Assembly (NCBI RefSeq): GCF_000302535.1
Contig: NC_018708.1
Location: 2,604,001-2,668,000 of the forward strand
DNA: 64,000 bases
Reading direction: 5' to 3'
DNA from: Acidovorax sp. KKS102
Lineage (GTDB): Bacteria > Pseudomonadota > Gammaproteobacteria > Burkholderiales > Burkholderiaceae_C
Every line of letters starts with the position of its first letter. The stretch's first letter is position 1. Made by a program: the position numbers and the translations under genes. Below are positions 41,948 to 50,758 of this stretch, piece after piece. The notes below the pieces were generated by a model. The model ran no database searches, was not told the origin of the DNA, and was given only the letters and a program-made list of their open reading frames with translations.

Positions 41948-43027
41948 TCAGGCTTCCCGTTCGCCGTCTTGTTGCCCTGCTTTGTCCGGTGCAGGGCTTG
42001 CCGGTTTCTTGATAGCGTCGTGTACGTCCTCGGGCTTGATGGCCGTGTACCGGCGCAGCATGGCCCAGGTCTTGTGCCCCGTCAGCAAGGCTACCTGCGG
42101 GATGCCCAGGCCCATGCGGAAGAACTGGGCGGCGGCGCGGTGGCGCAGGTCGTGAAAGTGCAAATCTTCAATCCCCAGGGCTGTGCAGGCCCGCGTGAAC
42201 GATGCCGATATGCTGCGTTCGTCATAGGGGAACAGGAACCCGGTTTCCCGCTCCTTGATGATGGGTTCCACGATGGCCCAGGCGTCGGGCAGTAGCGGCA
42301 CCGTCTGGTTGTTGCCGGTCTTGTTGCGTGGGTCTTTGCGGTCGCGGATCACCACCGTTTTGGCTTGGCGGTCCACATCCTCGATTTCCAGGCGGGTGAT
42401 TTCGCCCTGGCGCATCCCCGTGGCCAATGCGAACTGGCACACCGTCTGCATGGGGATTTTCTGGCGGGCCTTGGTCGCCCAATGGGCATAGATTCGGGCC
42501 AGCTCGTCGTCGGTAGGCTCCCGCTCGCGCTCCTTACCTCGGGTGCTCAGTCCCCGATGCGTGAGGCTGGCGCGGGCCTCCAATGCCAGGCGCTCGGGCA
42601 AGTCCAGTTGGCGGGCATGTCGGCCCCACTTGAGCACCGCCGACAAATAGGACAAGTCAGCGGCGATGGTCACGCCCCCTGCCCCGTCGTCCTGGCGGCG
42701 GTCGATGAAGTCGCGCAGCACCACGGCATTCAGGTTGGATAGCCTCACCTTGCCCAGCTCGCGCTTGAGCATGGCGAGCGTGGCCTCCTTCGTCTTGCCG
42801 GGTAACTTGGTGCTGCTCTCGATGTACTTTTCGATCAGGTCGGCCAGCGTGGCGCCCTTGGGTACAGGCGCATATCCACCAGCGGCGATATGGCTTGCCT
42901 GCGCCTCAATCTGGGTTGCCCAATCCTTCGCTTCGCGCTTGGTGGCGAAGGTGGCAGCGCGGTACATGCCCGCCCTTCTTATCTGGGCGCGCCACTTGCC
43001 GGACGGTAACTGAGAAAATGTCGCCAT
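41948..43027 (-). CDS. Tyrosine-type site-specific integrase (dusA-targeting)
   Basis: A 359-residue tyrosine recombinase. An N-terminal arm-binding domain (~1-55, KWRAQIRRAG), core-binding domain (~58-150) and catalytic domain hold R206 (GMRQGEI), H292/R295 (HDLRH), H318 (TGHKT) and nucleophile Y327 (RRYTAI), all present. It lies next to the right junction, pointing into the element, the normal place for an integrase. The element's location in dusA assigns it to the dusA-specific integrase group. No separate excisionase is certain; the HTH protein at 40593 is a candidate. Confidence 0.95.
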   Translation of the reverse strand: MATFSQLPSGKWRAQIRRAGMYRAATFATKREAKDWATQIEAQASHIAAGGYAPVPKGATLADLIEKYIESSTKLPGKTKEATLAMLKRELGKVRLSNLNAVVLRDFIDRRQDDGAGGVTIAADLSYLSAVLKWGRHARQLDLPERLALEARASLTHRGLSTRGKEREREPTDDELARIYAHWATKARQKIPMQTVCQFALATGMRQGEITRLEIEDVDRQAKTVVIRDRKDPRNKTGNNQTVPLLPDAWAIVEPIIKERETGFLFPYDERSISASFTRACTALGIEDLHFHDLRHRAAAQFFRMGLGIPQVALLTGHKTWAMLRRYTAIKPEDVHDAIKKPASPAPDKAGQQDGEREA

Positions 43028-43029
43028 GT

Positions 43030-43117
43030 GTGTGCAGTCGTGTGCATCGGTTGATGCTCAGATTCTGCACTTTTAAGGCCCTTCGTGTGCACATCGTGTG
43101 CACTTTATCTTGCACAC
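43030..43117. repeat. GTGTGCA arm-type sites near the right end
   Basis: GTGTGCA at 43030, 43040, 43085 and 43096 (two pairs with 10- and 11-base spacing), plus an inverted copy TGCACAC at 43111-43117, between the integrase start and the dusA junction. Same motif and spacing as at 31921-31938. Confidence 0.65.
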
Positions 43118-43140
43118 GATAGAAATCATCGGTTTGTCTC

Positions 43141-44184
43141 TTGGAAAATACCGTTATAAATCAATCACTTAGCCCGTGGAGAATGTCGGTTGCGCCGATG
43201 ATGGACTGGACTGACCGCCACTGCCGTTACTTTCACCGGCTGCTGACGCGCCAGACCCTGCTGTACACCGAGATGGTGAACGCGGGCGGCATCCTGTATG
43301 GCGGCACCGAGCGCCACCTGCGCTTCAACGCCGAAGAGCACCCCGTAGCCCTGCAGCTGGGCGGCAACGAGCCCGACAAGCTCGCCCAGGCCGCCAGGCT
43401 GGGTGAGGAATGGGGCTACGACGAAATCAACCTGAACTGCGGTTGCCCCAGCGACCGCGTGCAGCGCGGTGCCTTTGGCGCCAGCCTGATGAAAGCCCCC
43501 CAGCTGGTGGCCGACGGCATCAAGGCCATGAAGGACGTGGTTAGCGTGCCCGTCACCGTCAAGCACCGCATCGGCATCGACAAGGTGGAGGACTACGGCT
43601 TTGTGCGCGACTTCGTCGGCACTGTGGCCGAGGCCGGGTGCACCGTGTTCATCGTGCATGCGCGCAACGCGTGGCTGCAGGGTCTCTCCCCCAAGGAAAA
43701 CCGCGACATCCCTCCCCTGCGCTACGAGGTGGTGCACCGCCTGAAGGCTGAGTTTCCGCAGTTCACCATCGCCATCAACGGCGGCATCACCACCGATGAC
43801 GTGGTGCAGGAGCAGTTGCAACACCTGGACGGCGTGATGATCGGCCGTGAGGCGTACCACAACCCCTGGTGGCTGGCGCGCTGGGACCAGCTTTACTACG
43901 GCGGCGCCCCCTGCCCCCTGACCCGCGAGGAAGTGGAACTGGCGATGGTCGAATACATGGAGCGCGAGGCCGCGCAGCATGGCACCCCATGGCCCCACAT
44001 CGCCCGCCACATGCTGGGCCTGCGCCACAGCTTGCCCGGAGCCCGCATCTGGCGCCAGGTGTGGAGTAACCATCTGCTCAAGGACCGTCCCGCGCGGGAG
44101 GTGCATGCGTTAGCGATGCAGGCCTATGCAAGTGGAACGGCCGAGCCAGAAGCCGCTCACGCGCAACCGGCGTTGTCGGTCTGA
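43141..44184 (+). CDS. dusA: tRNA-dihydrouridine(20/20a) synthase DusA, with element-derived 5' end
   Basis: A 347-residue FMN enzyme that reduces uridine 20/20a in tRNA. The flavin and active-site motif NLNCGCPSDRVQRGAFGASLM (key cysteine 102) and NGGITTDD are intact. Translation probably starts at TTG 43141 (MENTVINQSLSPWRMSVAPMMDW) or the ATG at 43183. The first ~19 codons and the upstream region come from the element, replacing the host start now stranded at 31829. The gene is therefore restored, but its promoter must be provided by the element's right end. Confidence 0.93.
   Translation: MENTVINQSLSPWRMSVAPMMDWTDRHCRYFHRLLTRQTLLYTEMVNAGGILYGGTERHLRFNAEEHPVALQLGGNEPDKLAQAARLGEEWGYDEINLNCGCPSDRVQRGAFGASLMKAPQLVADGIKAMKDVVSVPVTVKHRIGIDKVEDYGFVRDFVGTVAEAGCTVFIVHARNAWLQGLSPKENRDIPPLRYEVVHRLKAEFPQFTIAINGGITTDDVVQEQLQHLDGVMIGREAYHNPWWLARWDQLYYGGAPCPLTREEVELAMVEYMEREAAQHGTPWPHIARHMLGLRHSLPGARIWRQVWSNHLLKDRPAREVHALAMQAYASGTAEPEAAHAQPALSV
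43198..43205. other. attR core, right junction of the integrated element
   Basis: ATGATGGA, identical to 31871-31878. To the right the dusA sequence is the host gene; to the left it is an element-borne synonymous-like copy (LSPWRMSVAPM encoded with different codons). Confidence 0.75.
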
Positions 44185-44224
44185 ACTGAATCATCGACTG
44201 GTCGGAGCTGTAACGCAGGCGGTG

Positions 44225-44764
44225 ATGAGCAAACGTGCGAATAGTCCGTCCACAGTGCAGGTGTGTTTGCGCCCGCCCGTCGCGGCTGATGGCGCACGGC
44301 TTGTTGCACTGGCCCAGCACAGCAGCACGCTGCACGCGCCCTGGACTTCAGCCCCTTCAACCCCGGAAGCGTTTGCCAGCTATCTCGTACAAATGAACCT
44401 GCCCACGCACCGGGCGATGTTGGTGTGTACACCGGACCAGCATGATGGCAGTGAACAGATCGCAGGGGTCTTCAACCTTTCCCAGATCGTGATGGGCGAT
44501 TTTTGCAGCGCCTATCTGGGCTATTACGTCTTTGCTGGGTTTGAACGCCGGGGGCTGATGGGCGTGGGCTTGCGGCATCTGTTGCGCTATGCCTTTGGCA
44601 CACTGAAGTTGCACCGGCTGGAAGCCAACATCCAGCCCGGTAATGATGCTTCGATCGCACTGGTGCGCAGCTGCGGATTTCAGCAAGAAGGGTTTTCGCC
44701 CCGCTACCTCAAGATCAATGGTCGCTGGCGCGACCATGAGCGCTGGGCCATCGTGGCCGATTGA
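44225..44764 (+). CDS. GNAT family N-acetyltransferase (RimJ/RimL-like)
   Basis: A 179-residue acetyltransferase. Acetyl-CoA-binding motif A reads GFERRGLMGVGLRHLLRYA and is followed by HRLEANIQPGNDASIALVRSCGF, the strongly conserved RimJ/RimL/SpeG pattern (N-terminal alanine or protein acetylation). ATG 44225 starts close to the first strand (LRPPVAADGARLV). It follows dusA by 40 bases and may share its transcript. The acceptor is unknown. Confidence 0.9.
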   Translation: MSKRANSPSTVQVCLRPPVAADGARLVALAQHSSTLHAPWTSAPSTPEAFASYLVQMNLPTHRAMLVCTPDQHDGSEQIAGVFNLSQIVMGDFCSAYLGYYVFAGFERRGLMGVGLRHLLRYAFGTLKLHRLEANIQPGNDASIALVRSCGFQQEGFSPRYLKINGRWRDHERWAIVAD

Positions 44765-44815
44765 GTCAGAGAAGTTGTCTGCGCTCGCCAGAGCGCTTGT
44801 ACACGGCGTCTACGA

Positions 44816-47659
44816 TCAAGATGACCGGGACTCCAGCCGCCCCACCCACGCCGCCAGCGGCTCCGGCCGGCCGAACAGGTAGCCCTGCAGGCACTCGCAC
44901 TGGCTCTCAACGAGAAAATCGGCCTGGGCGCGTGTCTCCACCCCTTCGGCCACCACGCGCAGGTTGAGGTGGCGGGCCACCGAGATGATGGACTGCACGA
45001 TGGCCGTGTCGTTGGGGTCGTCGGGCGTGTCGTCCACAAAGCTCTTGTCGATCTTCAGCTCGTAGAGCGGGAGCCGCTTGAGGTAGGCCAGGCTCGAATA
45101 GCCGGTGCCAAAGTCGTCGATGGAAAAGCGCACACCCAGCTGCACGATCTCGGTCATGCGGGCGATGGTGTCGTCCAGGTCTTCGATCAGCAGGCTTTCG
45201 GTCACCTCCAGGATCAGCAGGGCCGGGTTGGCGCCGGTGTGGGCCAGGATGTGGCGCACGCGCTCGACAAAGTCGTCCTGGCGAAACTGCCGCTCGCTCA
45301 CGTTGACCGAGAGCGACAGCGCGTGCCCTGCCCCCTGCAGGCGCGCCAGGGTCTCGCAGGCCTGCTGGATCATCCAGTCACCCATGCGCAGGATCAGGCC
45401 CGAGGCCTCGGCAATGGGGATGAAGCGGCTGGGCGGGACGTTGCCGCGCACGGGGTGGTCCCAGCGCATCAGCAACTCGCCGCCCACCACGTTGCCGGCC
45501 GCATCCACCTGGTTTTGCACAAAGGCCGCCAGTTGGCCCAGCGCCTGCGCTTTTTTCAAGTCCTGCTCCAGCGCCAAGCGCTCCTGCACGTCGGCCTGCA
45601 TGGCAGCCTCGTAAAAGCGGATGCGGTTGCGGCCCAGGTCCTTACCACGGTACATGGCCGTGTCGGCCTCGCGCAGCAGGTCTTCCACGCCTTCGCCTCG
45701 TTTGGGGAAAAGCGTGATGCCGATGCTGCCGGTGGTGCTGTAGAGGTGGGTGTCGATGGTGTACGGCGCCTCCAGCGCGGTACGCATTTCTTCGGCCACC
45801 AGCAGCGCGGCGCGCCCGGCGGACTCCATGTCCGACGCCACGTTGTGCACCAGCACCACAAACTCGTCCCCTCCCAGGCGGGCCACGGTGTCGCCCGGGC
45901 GTTGCAATTGCGTGAGCCGCTGGGCCACTTGCATCAGCAGCATGTCGCCCACCGTGTGCCCCCGCGCGTCGTTGATCTGCTTGAAATTGTCCAGGTCGAT
46001 GTAGAGCACAGCCCCCACCTGGGCGGCCTTTTGCGCGTTGGCCAGCGCGTGTTCCATGCGGTCCAGCAGCATGCGCCGGTTGGGCAGGCCGGTGAGCGCA
46101 TCAAAGTAGGCCAGCTGGTGCGACCGCGCCTCGGCCTGCTTGCGCTCGGTGATGTCGCGCGACAGCGCGATGAACCGGGGTTCGTCGCCAGGCGCAGCAC
46201 TCTCCTTGCGCGCAATCGACAACTCAAACCAGTGGGTCACCCCACCCAGCTCCAGCCGGAACTGGTGGCCTGACGAATACCCGGTGTGGTGCGCCGCTTG
46301 CAGGGACGCATGGCAGCCAGCAACGGCCTCGGGCGGCACTACATCGCGCAGCAGGCGGCCCAGAAACATCTCGGGCGGCACCGCCAGCTCTCCTGATCGG
46401 GCAGAACGGTAGTGGTGGATGCAGCCATCCAGCCCCAGCTCGAACAGCAGATCAGGAATGGCGCTGAGCGTGCTTTCGAGGTCGTCGCGGGTGGCGCGCA
46501 GTTCGGCCGTCATGTCCCGCGCCAAGGCCACGGCACGCTCGCGCCCCGTGGCCAGCAGCCAGGTGAACCAGGCCAGGATCAGGCTCAGCACCGTGCCCAG
46601 CAGCGCCACCGGGTGGTGTCCATCGTCCTGAAAGCGCTGCACAAAGCCAGGCTGGGGCGCCATCTGCAAGGTCCAGCGCCGCCCTCCCAGCTCCAGCTCG
46701 CGACGCGCCTGCAAAGGCTGTGCGCCCGTCCCCTGGGCAGACGCCTTCAGGTTGCTGAACAGCTGCACACCTGCGGCGGCACCGGCATCTCCGGCTACGG
46801 CGCCGGGAAATGTCGCACCCGTGCCTGGAGTGCTGTCGGTGATCTGCAAGCCAATGTCGGCGTCAAATTCACGGGACATGCCGTTGATCACGTCCTCCAT
46901 CAGAAACGGCGCCGACACCCAGCCCGCCAGCCCTTGCCGCCTGCCCTCCACCGTGCCGTTGTCGGCGTCGGCGCGGTACAGGGGCATGTACATCACCAGC
47001 CCCGGAGCCGCGTTTTGCATCAGGGTCAGCCGCCCGGACAGCGCCAGCGCTCCGGTGTCGCGGGCCCGGTCCAGCGCTTCCTTGGCGGGTGGAAGGGTCA
47101 GCACATCAAAGCCCAGGGCCTTGAGATTGGGGCCCTCCAGCGGTTCGATGTGGGTGATGGGGGCCATCAGTGCGCGCTCGCCGGGTGGGCGCACCGCATA
47201 TTGGTCGAAGCCCCGCTGGCGCATGTCCTCCAGGTGGGCCGTCAGCGCATTGCCGGGGAACTGGAGGATCAGCGACACCCCCTGCAGCCCGGGCCGGGTC
47301 GCCTGCAACTGCAGCGCACTCACGTAGGCCTGGAACTCAGCCCGGTCGATGCGCTCCGAGCCTTCAAAGTAGCCTTTGACGCCGCGCAGCACCACCTCGT
47401 AGGTCGCCATGCGGTCCTTGAGGTTGTAGGCGATCTGGTCGGCCGCCACCTCAAAGTTCTGCTCTCGTTTGGCCCGCGTGTTCTTTTCTTCGCTCTGCCA
47501 GTACAAGAAAGTCAGGCCCAGGGTGAGCAGCGCAATCAGCGGGGGCAGCACCACGGGCAACCAGCGGTGGTTGCTGGTGCCCGCCACCCCTTCGGGCGCC
47601 CACGCCACCGGCCCCTGCGGTGCAGGCGCATCGGTGTGCGGAGCGGGTTCTGGAGTCAT
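44816..47659 (-). CDS. CHASE-PAS-GGDEF-EAL cyclic-di-GMP signalling protein
   Basis: A 947-residue inner-membrane protein: TM1 ~36-55, periplasmic CHASE domain ~75-300, TM2 ~355-380, PAS ~395-520, GGDEF ~530-690 with intact LGGDEF near 597, and EAL ~700-945. The EAL domain has ELLMRW in place of EALLRW but keeps the catalytic Glu, DDFGTGYSSL and KIDKSFV, so phosphodiesterase activity is possible. Both activities may be present or one may be regulatory. It is divergent from the RelA/SpoT-domain gene and not clustered with other signalling genes. ATG 47659 fits the N-terminal topology. Confidence 0.93.
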   Translation of the reverse strand: MTPEPAPHTDAPAPQGPVAWAPEGVAGTSNHRWLPVVLPPLIALLTLGLTFLYWQSEEKNTRAKREQNFEVAADQIAYNLKDRMATYEVVLRGVKGYFEGSERIDRAEFQAYVSALQLQATRPGLQGVSLILQFPGNALTAHLEDMRQRGFDQYAVRPPGERALMAPITHIEPLEGPNLKALGFDVLTLPPAKEALDRARDTGALALSGRLTLMQNAAPGLVMYMPLYRADADNGTVEGRRQGLAGWVSAPFLMEDVINGMSREFDADIGLQITDSTPGTGATFPGAVAGDAGAAAGVQLFSNLKASAQGTGAQPLQARRELELGGRRWTLQMAPQPGFVQRFQDDGHHPVALLGTVLSLILAWFTWLLATGRERAVALARDMTAELRATRDDLESTLSAIPDLLFELGLDGCIHHYRSARSGELAVPPEMFLGRLLRDVVPPEAVAGCHASLQAAHHTGYSSGHQFRLELGGVTHWFELSIARKESAAPGDEPRFIALSRDITERKQAEARSHQLAYFDALTGLPNRRMLLDRMEHALANAQKAAQVGAVLYIDLDNFKQINDARGHTVGDMLLMQVAQRLTQLQRPGDTVARLGGDEFVVLVHNVASDMESAGRAALLVAEEMRTALEAPYTIDTHLYSTTGSIGITLFPKRGEGVEDLLREADTAMYRGKDLGRNRIRFYEAAMQADVQERLALEQDLKKAQALGQLAAFVQNQVDAAGNVVGGELLMRWDHPVRGNVPPSRFIPIAEASGLILRMGDWMIQQACETLARLQGAGHALSLSVNVSERQFRQDDFVERVRHILAHTGANPALLILEVTESLLIEDLDDTIARMTEIVQLGVRFSIDDFGTGYSSLAYLKRLPLYELKIDKSFVDDTPDDPNDTAIVQSIISVARHLNLRVVAEGVETRAQADFLVESQCECLQGYLFGRPEPLAAWVGRLESRSS

Positions 47660-47882
47660 GGCATCCTGGGTGATGGAAGCGCGTCGGCGGTACACAGGCT
47701 GTGGACCCGAGGGGCTGCACCATTATGAGCATCTGTCCTGCGCCGAAAAGGGGCATTTGCGCGCAAACTGCACACTGCTTGCGAACGCTGCACGGCTATG
47801 CTCGCACCCGCTGTACGCAGTCCCGTGCCTGCGCACCAGCTCTCACCAATCAACCCGGCAACACTCAACCCAAAGGCCTGGC

Positions 47883-48971
47883 ATGGCATCGCTTGATTTC
47901 GATCTGGAGGAATCCCAATTTCGCAGCTGGTATGCGGCGCAAGCCGTGGCGCTGGAAGACGCCTGCGCAGCGCTCACGGCGCGCGTGGCGACCGTGGTGA
48001 CCCAGGCGGGCGGCGTGGACATCACCAAGGTCGAGGGCCGGGTGAAAGATGTGGATGAATGCGTGCGCAAGTTCGTGCGCAAATACCGACCGGCGCTGGA
48101 AGAGAGCAACACGCCCTATGACATCCAGGCCTACATCACCGACCTGATCGGCGTGCGGGTGGTGTGCCTGTATGAAGACGAGCTGGAAAAGATCGCCCAG
48201 ATCGTGCGTGCCCATTTCGCGGTCATTGATGTGACCGACAAGGTGTCGGCCGTGGAGAGCACCGAGGCGTCGTTTGGCTACAAGGGGCTGCACCTGGACC
48301 TGCGGCTGAGCGTGGCCGAACGCGACCTGCCGGAGCATGCGGCGTATGCCCAGTGGCCCTTCGAGCTGCAGGTGCGCACCATCATCCAGGACTCGTGGAG
48401 CGTGTTGGACCACAAGATCAAGTACAAAAAATCCATCCCGGGGCAGCTCAAGCGGCGCATCAACGTGCTGTCGGCCCTGTTTGAACTGGCCGACCGGGAG
48501 TTCCGCCAGATCCGCGATGCCACAGCGGCAGAACTGCTGCAGGCCCCGGACGAAACTGCCGAACCCGCACCCGACGCGGCCGCGGATTTGCAGGCCCCAG
48601 CCCGCGCCGCAGCCCCCAGCAGCGAGCTCAACGCCTTCACCTTCCTCAAGATCGCCACGCATTTCTTCAAGGACTTCGAGTTTGAACCGTCCAAGGTTGA
48701 TGGTTTTGTGGACGACATCCAGGCCTGGTCGGCAGGCATGACACGCGCCCGTTTCAACAGCCTGATGCGGGAGACGATTGGCGTGGTCAAGCGCTACAAG
48801 CAGCACTTTGAAGACCAGAACCCCCAGGCCAGCTTCAACCCCTACACGGTGATCCGGCACTGTCTGTACCTGAGTAACAAGACCGCTTTCCGCCCCGCGC
48901 TGCGCAATTCGGCCCGCGAGTCGTTCGAGGCGTGGCTGAACGACAACGCGGAGCCCAAGCTGCAGGGATAA
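47883..48971 (+). CDS. RelA/SpoT-domain (p)ppGpp synthetase-like protein
   Basis: A 362-residue protein with a synthetase domain at ~45-185 (KVEGRVKDVDECVRKFVRK, AYITDLIGVRVVCLYEDE and FELQVRTIIQDSWSVLDHKIKYKK, given in part) and no HD hydrolase, TGS or ACT domains. These match the substrate loop and catalytic strands of RelA/SpoT nucleotidyltransferases. A polar Ala/Pro linker (~195-235) and a ~130-residue helical C-terminal domain that I do not recognise follow. It may make (p)ppGpp or pyrophosphorylate another nucleotide. ATG 47883 is chosen over a much longer in-frame extension. Confidence 0.88.
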   Translation: MASLDFDLEESQFRSWYAAQAVALEDACAALTARVATVVTQAGGVDITKVEGRVKDVDECVRKFVRKYRPALEESNTPYDIQAYITDLIGVRVVCLYEDELEKIAQIVRAHFAVIDVTDKVSAVESTEASFGYKGLHLDLRLSVAERDLPEHAAYAQWPFELQVRTIIQDSWSVLDHKIKYKKSIPGQLKRRINVLSALFELADREFRQIRDATAAELLQAPDETAEPAPDAAADLQAPARAAAPSSELNAFTFLKIATHFFKDFEFEPSKVDGFVDDIQAWSAGMTRARFNSLMRETIGVVKRYKQHFEDQNPQASFNPYTVIRHCLYLSNKTAFRPALRNSARESFEAWLNDNAEPKLQG

Positions 48972-48975
48972 AGCC

Positions 48976-49024
48976 AAAATGGGCTCAAGCGCTAGTGTGC
49001 ATTGCGCCAGATGCTATCATTTTG
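48976..49024. repeat. Palindromic intergenic repeat, copy 5
   Basis: AAAATGGGCTCAAGCGCTAG and GCGCCAGATGCTATCATTTT match the consensus arms, between the RelA/SpoT-domain gene and phaZ. It may terminate or process the upstream transcript. Confidence 0.72.
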
Positions 49025-49186
49025 ATGATTTCAGACCGGGGCATGACAGTCTCCTAAGGCACCACTGCGCTGCAGCTGGGCCGAAGTTGGTTTGTCGCAA
49101 AGGCGACTGGACATTGGTGGTTTTACTCCATGCGCTTGTTACCAAGTGCTGCTATATTGCACTGCAACAAAACGGAGTTTCGCCCC

Positions 49187-50758
49187 ATGCTGTACCACCT
49201 CTACGAAACCCAGCGCTCCCTGATGGAGCCCTTCACAGATTTTGCGCAGGCGGCTTCCAAGTTGTTCAGCAACCCGGTCTCGCCGCTGAGCCAGACTTCG
49301 GTGGCCCAACGCATGGCCGCCGGCTACGACCTGCTCTACCGCCTGGGCAAGGACTACGAAAAGCCTGCATTCGACATCCATACGGTCGATGTGGACGGCA
49401 TCGGTGTTGCCATCCATGAGCGGATCGAGGTGGACAAGCCGTTTTGCGAACTGCGCCGCTTCAAGCGCTTTTCGGACGACCCCGCCACGCTGACCAAGCT
49501 CAAGGGCCAGCCCGTGGTGCTCATCGTGGCGCCGCTGTCGGGCCACTACGCCACGCTGCTGCGCGACACCGTACGCACCATGCTCAAGGACCACAAGGTC
49601 TACATCACCGACTGGAAAAACGCTCGCCTGGTGCCGCTGTCGGAGGGTGAGTTCCACCTCGACGACTACGTCAACTATGTGCAGGACTTCATCCGCCATC
49701 TGCAAGGCATCTACGGCAACTGCCACGTGATCAGCGTCTGCCAGCCCACGGTGCCGGTGCTGGCTGCTGTGTCGCTGATGGCCAGCCGCGGCGAGAAGAC
49801 GCCCCTGACCATGACCATGATGGGTGGCCCCATCGACGCCCGCAAGTCGCCCACGGCGGTGAACAACCTGGCCACCAACCGCAGCTACGAATGGTTTGAG
49901 AACAACGTGATCTACCGCGTGCCGGAGAAATTCCCTGGCGCCGGCCGCCGCGTGTACCCTGGCTTTTTGCAGTACACCGGCTTTGTGGCCATGAACCCGG
50001 ACCGCCATGCGTCCAGCCACTACGATTACTTCAAGAACCTGATCAAGGGCGACGACGCCAGCGCCGAGGCCCACCGCAAGTTCTATGACGAGTACAACGC
50101 CGTGCTGGACATGGATGCGGACTACTATCTCGAAACCATCCAGACCGTGTTCCAGGACTACAAGCTGGTGAATGGCACCTGGGACGTGCGCTCCCCCGCC
50201 GGCAAGCTGGAACGCGTGCGCCCCCAGGACATCAAGACCACCGCCCTGTTCACGGTGGAAGGCGAGCTGGACGATATCTCCGGCTCGGGCCAGACCGAAG
50301 CTGCCCACGACCTGTGCAGCGGCATCGTGCGCAAGGAGCAGCGCCACCTGGAGGCCAAGGGCGCAGGCCACTACGGCATCTTCAGCGGCCGCCGCTGGCG
50401 CGACATCGTGTACCCCAAGGTGCGCGCCTTCATCCTGGAACATGAACTGCCCGCCAAGCCCGTGGCTTCGGCTGCAGCGCCCAAGCTCGCTAGCGCCTCG
50501 CCCGCCCCCGCCAAGGCGGCACCGGTAGCCAAAACCACCACGGCCAAAGCGCCCAAGGCAGCTGCAAAGCCTGCGCCAGCCCGTCCTGCGGCCAAGCCCG
50601 CCGGTGCCACCGCAGTGGCCACACGCTGGGTGCAACCCGCAGCCACCCCCACGGGTGCCGCCCAGGAGCCCACCGCCGACCTGAGCACGGCGCAGACCAG
50701 CGCTACGGCGGCGCCGTCCACCCGCAGTAGCGGCAAGAGCAAGGCGCGCAAGGCTTGA
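49187..50758 (+). CDS. phaZ: Intracellular polyhydroxyalkanoate depolymerase PhaZ
   Basis: A 523-residue alpha/beta-hydrolase that mobilises stored PHB granules. The nucleophile is Cys185 in SVCQPTV, matching the Cys nucleophile of the PhaZ1 family; an acid in [10 protein letters not shown] and His in [10 protein letters not shown] complete the triad. Residues 1-415 are the catalytic part. The last ~105 residues are an Ala/Pro/Lys tail ([17 protein letters not shown]) like histone-H1/PhaM-type tails, which may bind DNA or granules. ATG 49187 gives [16 protein letters not shown], the family start. Confidence 0.94.
   Translation: MLYHLYETQRSLMEPFTDFAQAASKLFSNPVSPLSQTSVAQRMAAGYDLLYRLGKDYEKPAFDIHTVDVDGIGVAIHERIEVDKPFCELRRFKRFSDDPATLTKLKGQPVVLIVAPLSGHYATLLRDTVRTMLKDHKVYITDWKNARLVPLSEGEFHLDDYVNYVQDFIRHLQGIYGNCHVISVCQPTVPVLAAVSLMASRGEKTPLTMTMMGGPIDARKSPTAVNNLATNRSYEWFENNVIYRVPEKFPGAGRRVYPGFLQYTGFVAMNPDRHASSHYDYFKNLIKGDDASAEAHRKFYDEYNAVLDMDADYYLETIQTVFQDYKLVNGTWDVRSPAGKLERVRPQDIKTTALFTVEGELDDISGSGQTEAAHDLCSGIVRKEQRHLEAKGAGHYGIFSGRRWRDIVYPKVRAFILEHELPAKPVASAAAPKLASASPAPAKAAPVAKTTTAKAPKAAAKPAPARPAAKPAGATAVATRWVQPAATPTGAAQEPTADLSTAQTSATAAPSTRSSGKSKARKA

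Larger units (their letters stand above)
31879..43197. mobile_element. dusA-integrated element resembling a capsid-forming phage-inducible chromosomal island
   Basis: About 11.3 kb between two dusA start-region copies. Right to left it encodes an integrase, two small cargo-type proteins, a DNA-binding protein, a CHC2 zinc-finger protein, a RepA-like ATPase, a TubC_N-like protein, then HK97-type capsid, protease, portal, HNH endonuclease, TerS, TerL, head-tail connector and head-closure genes. No tail, tape-measure, holin, endolysin or CI/Cro gene is seen. Genes overlap by ATGA, the att ends are intact, and no frameshift or stop is visible in the large genes, all of which argue against a decayed prophage. 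Confidence 0.85.

Noticed and set aside
31879..43197. A complete temperate prophage
   Set aside because: No tail, tape-measure, lysis or CI/Cro genes; the length is about a quarter of a normal tailed phage, yet the remaining genes are intact.
31829..44184. Two functional dusA genes
   Set aside because: The left copy is only 20 codons and ends at the element boundary; it is a remnant, not a paralogue.
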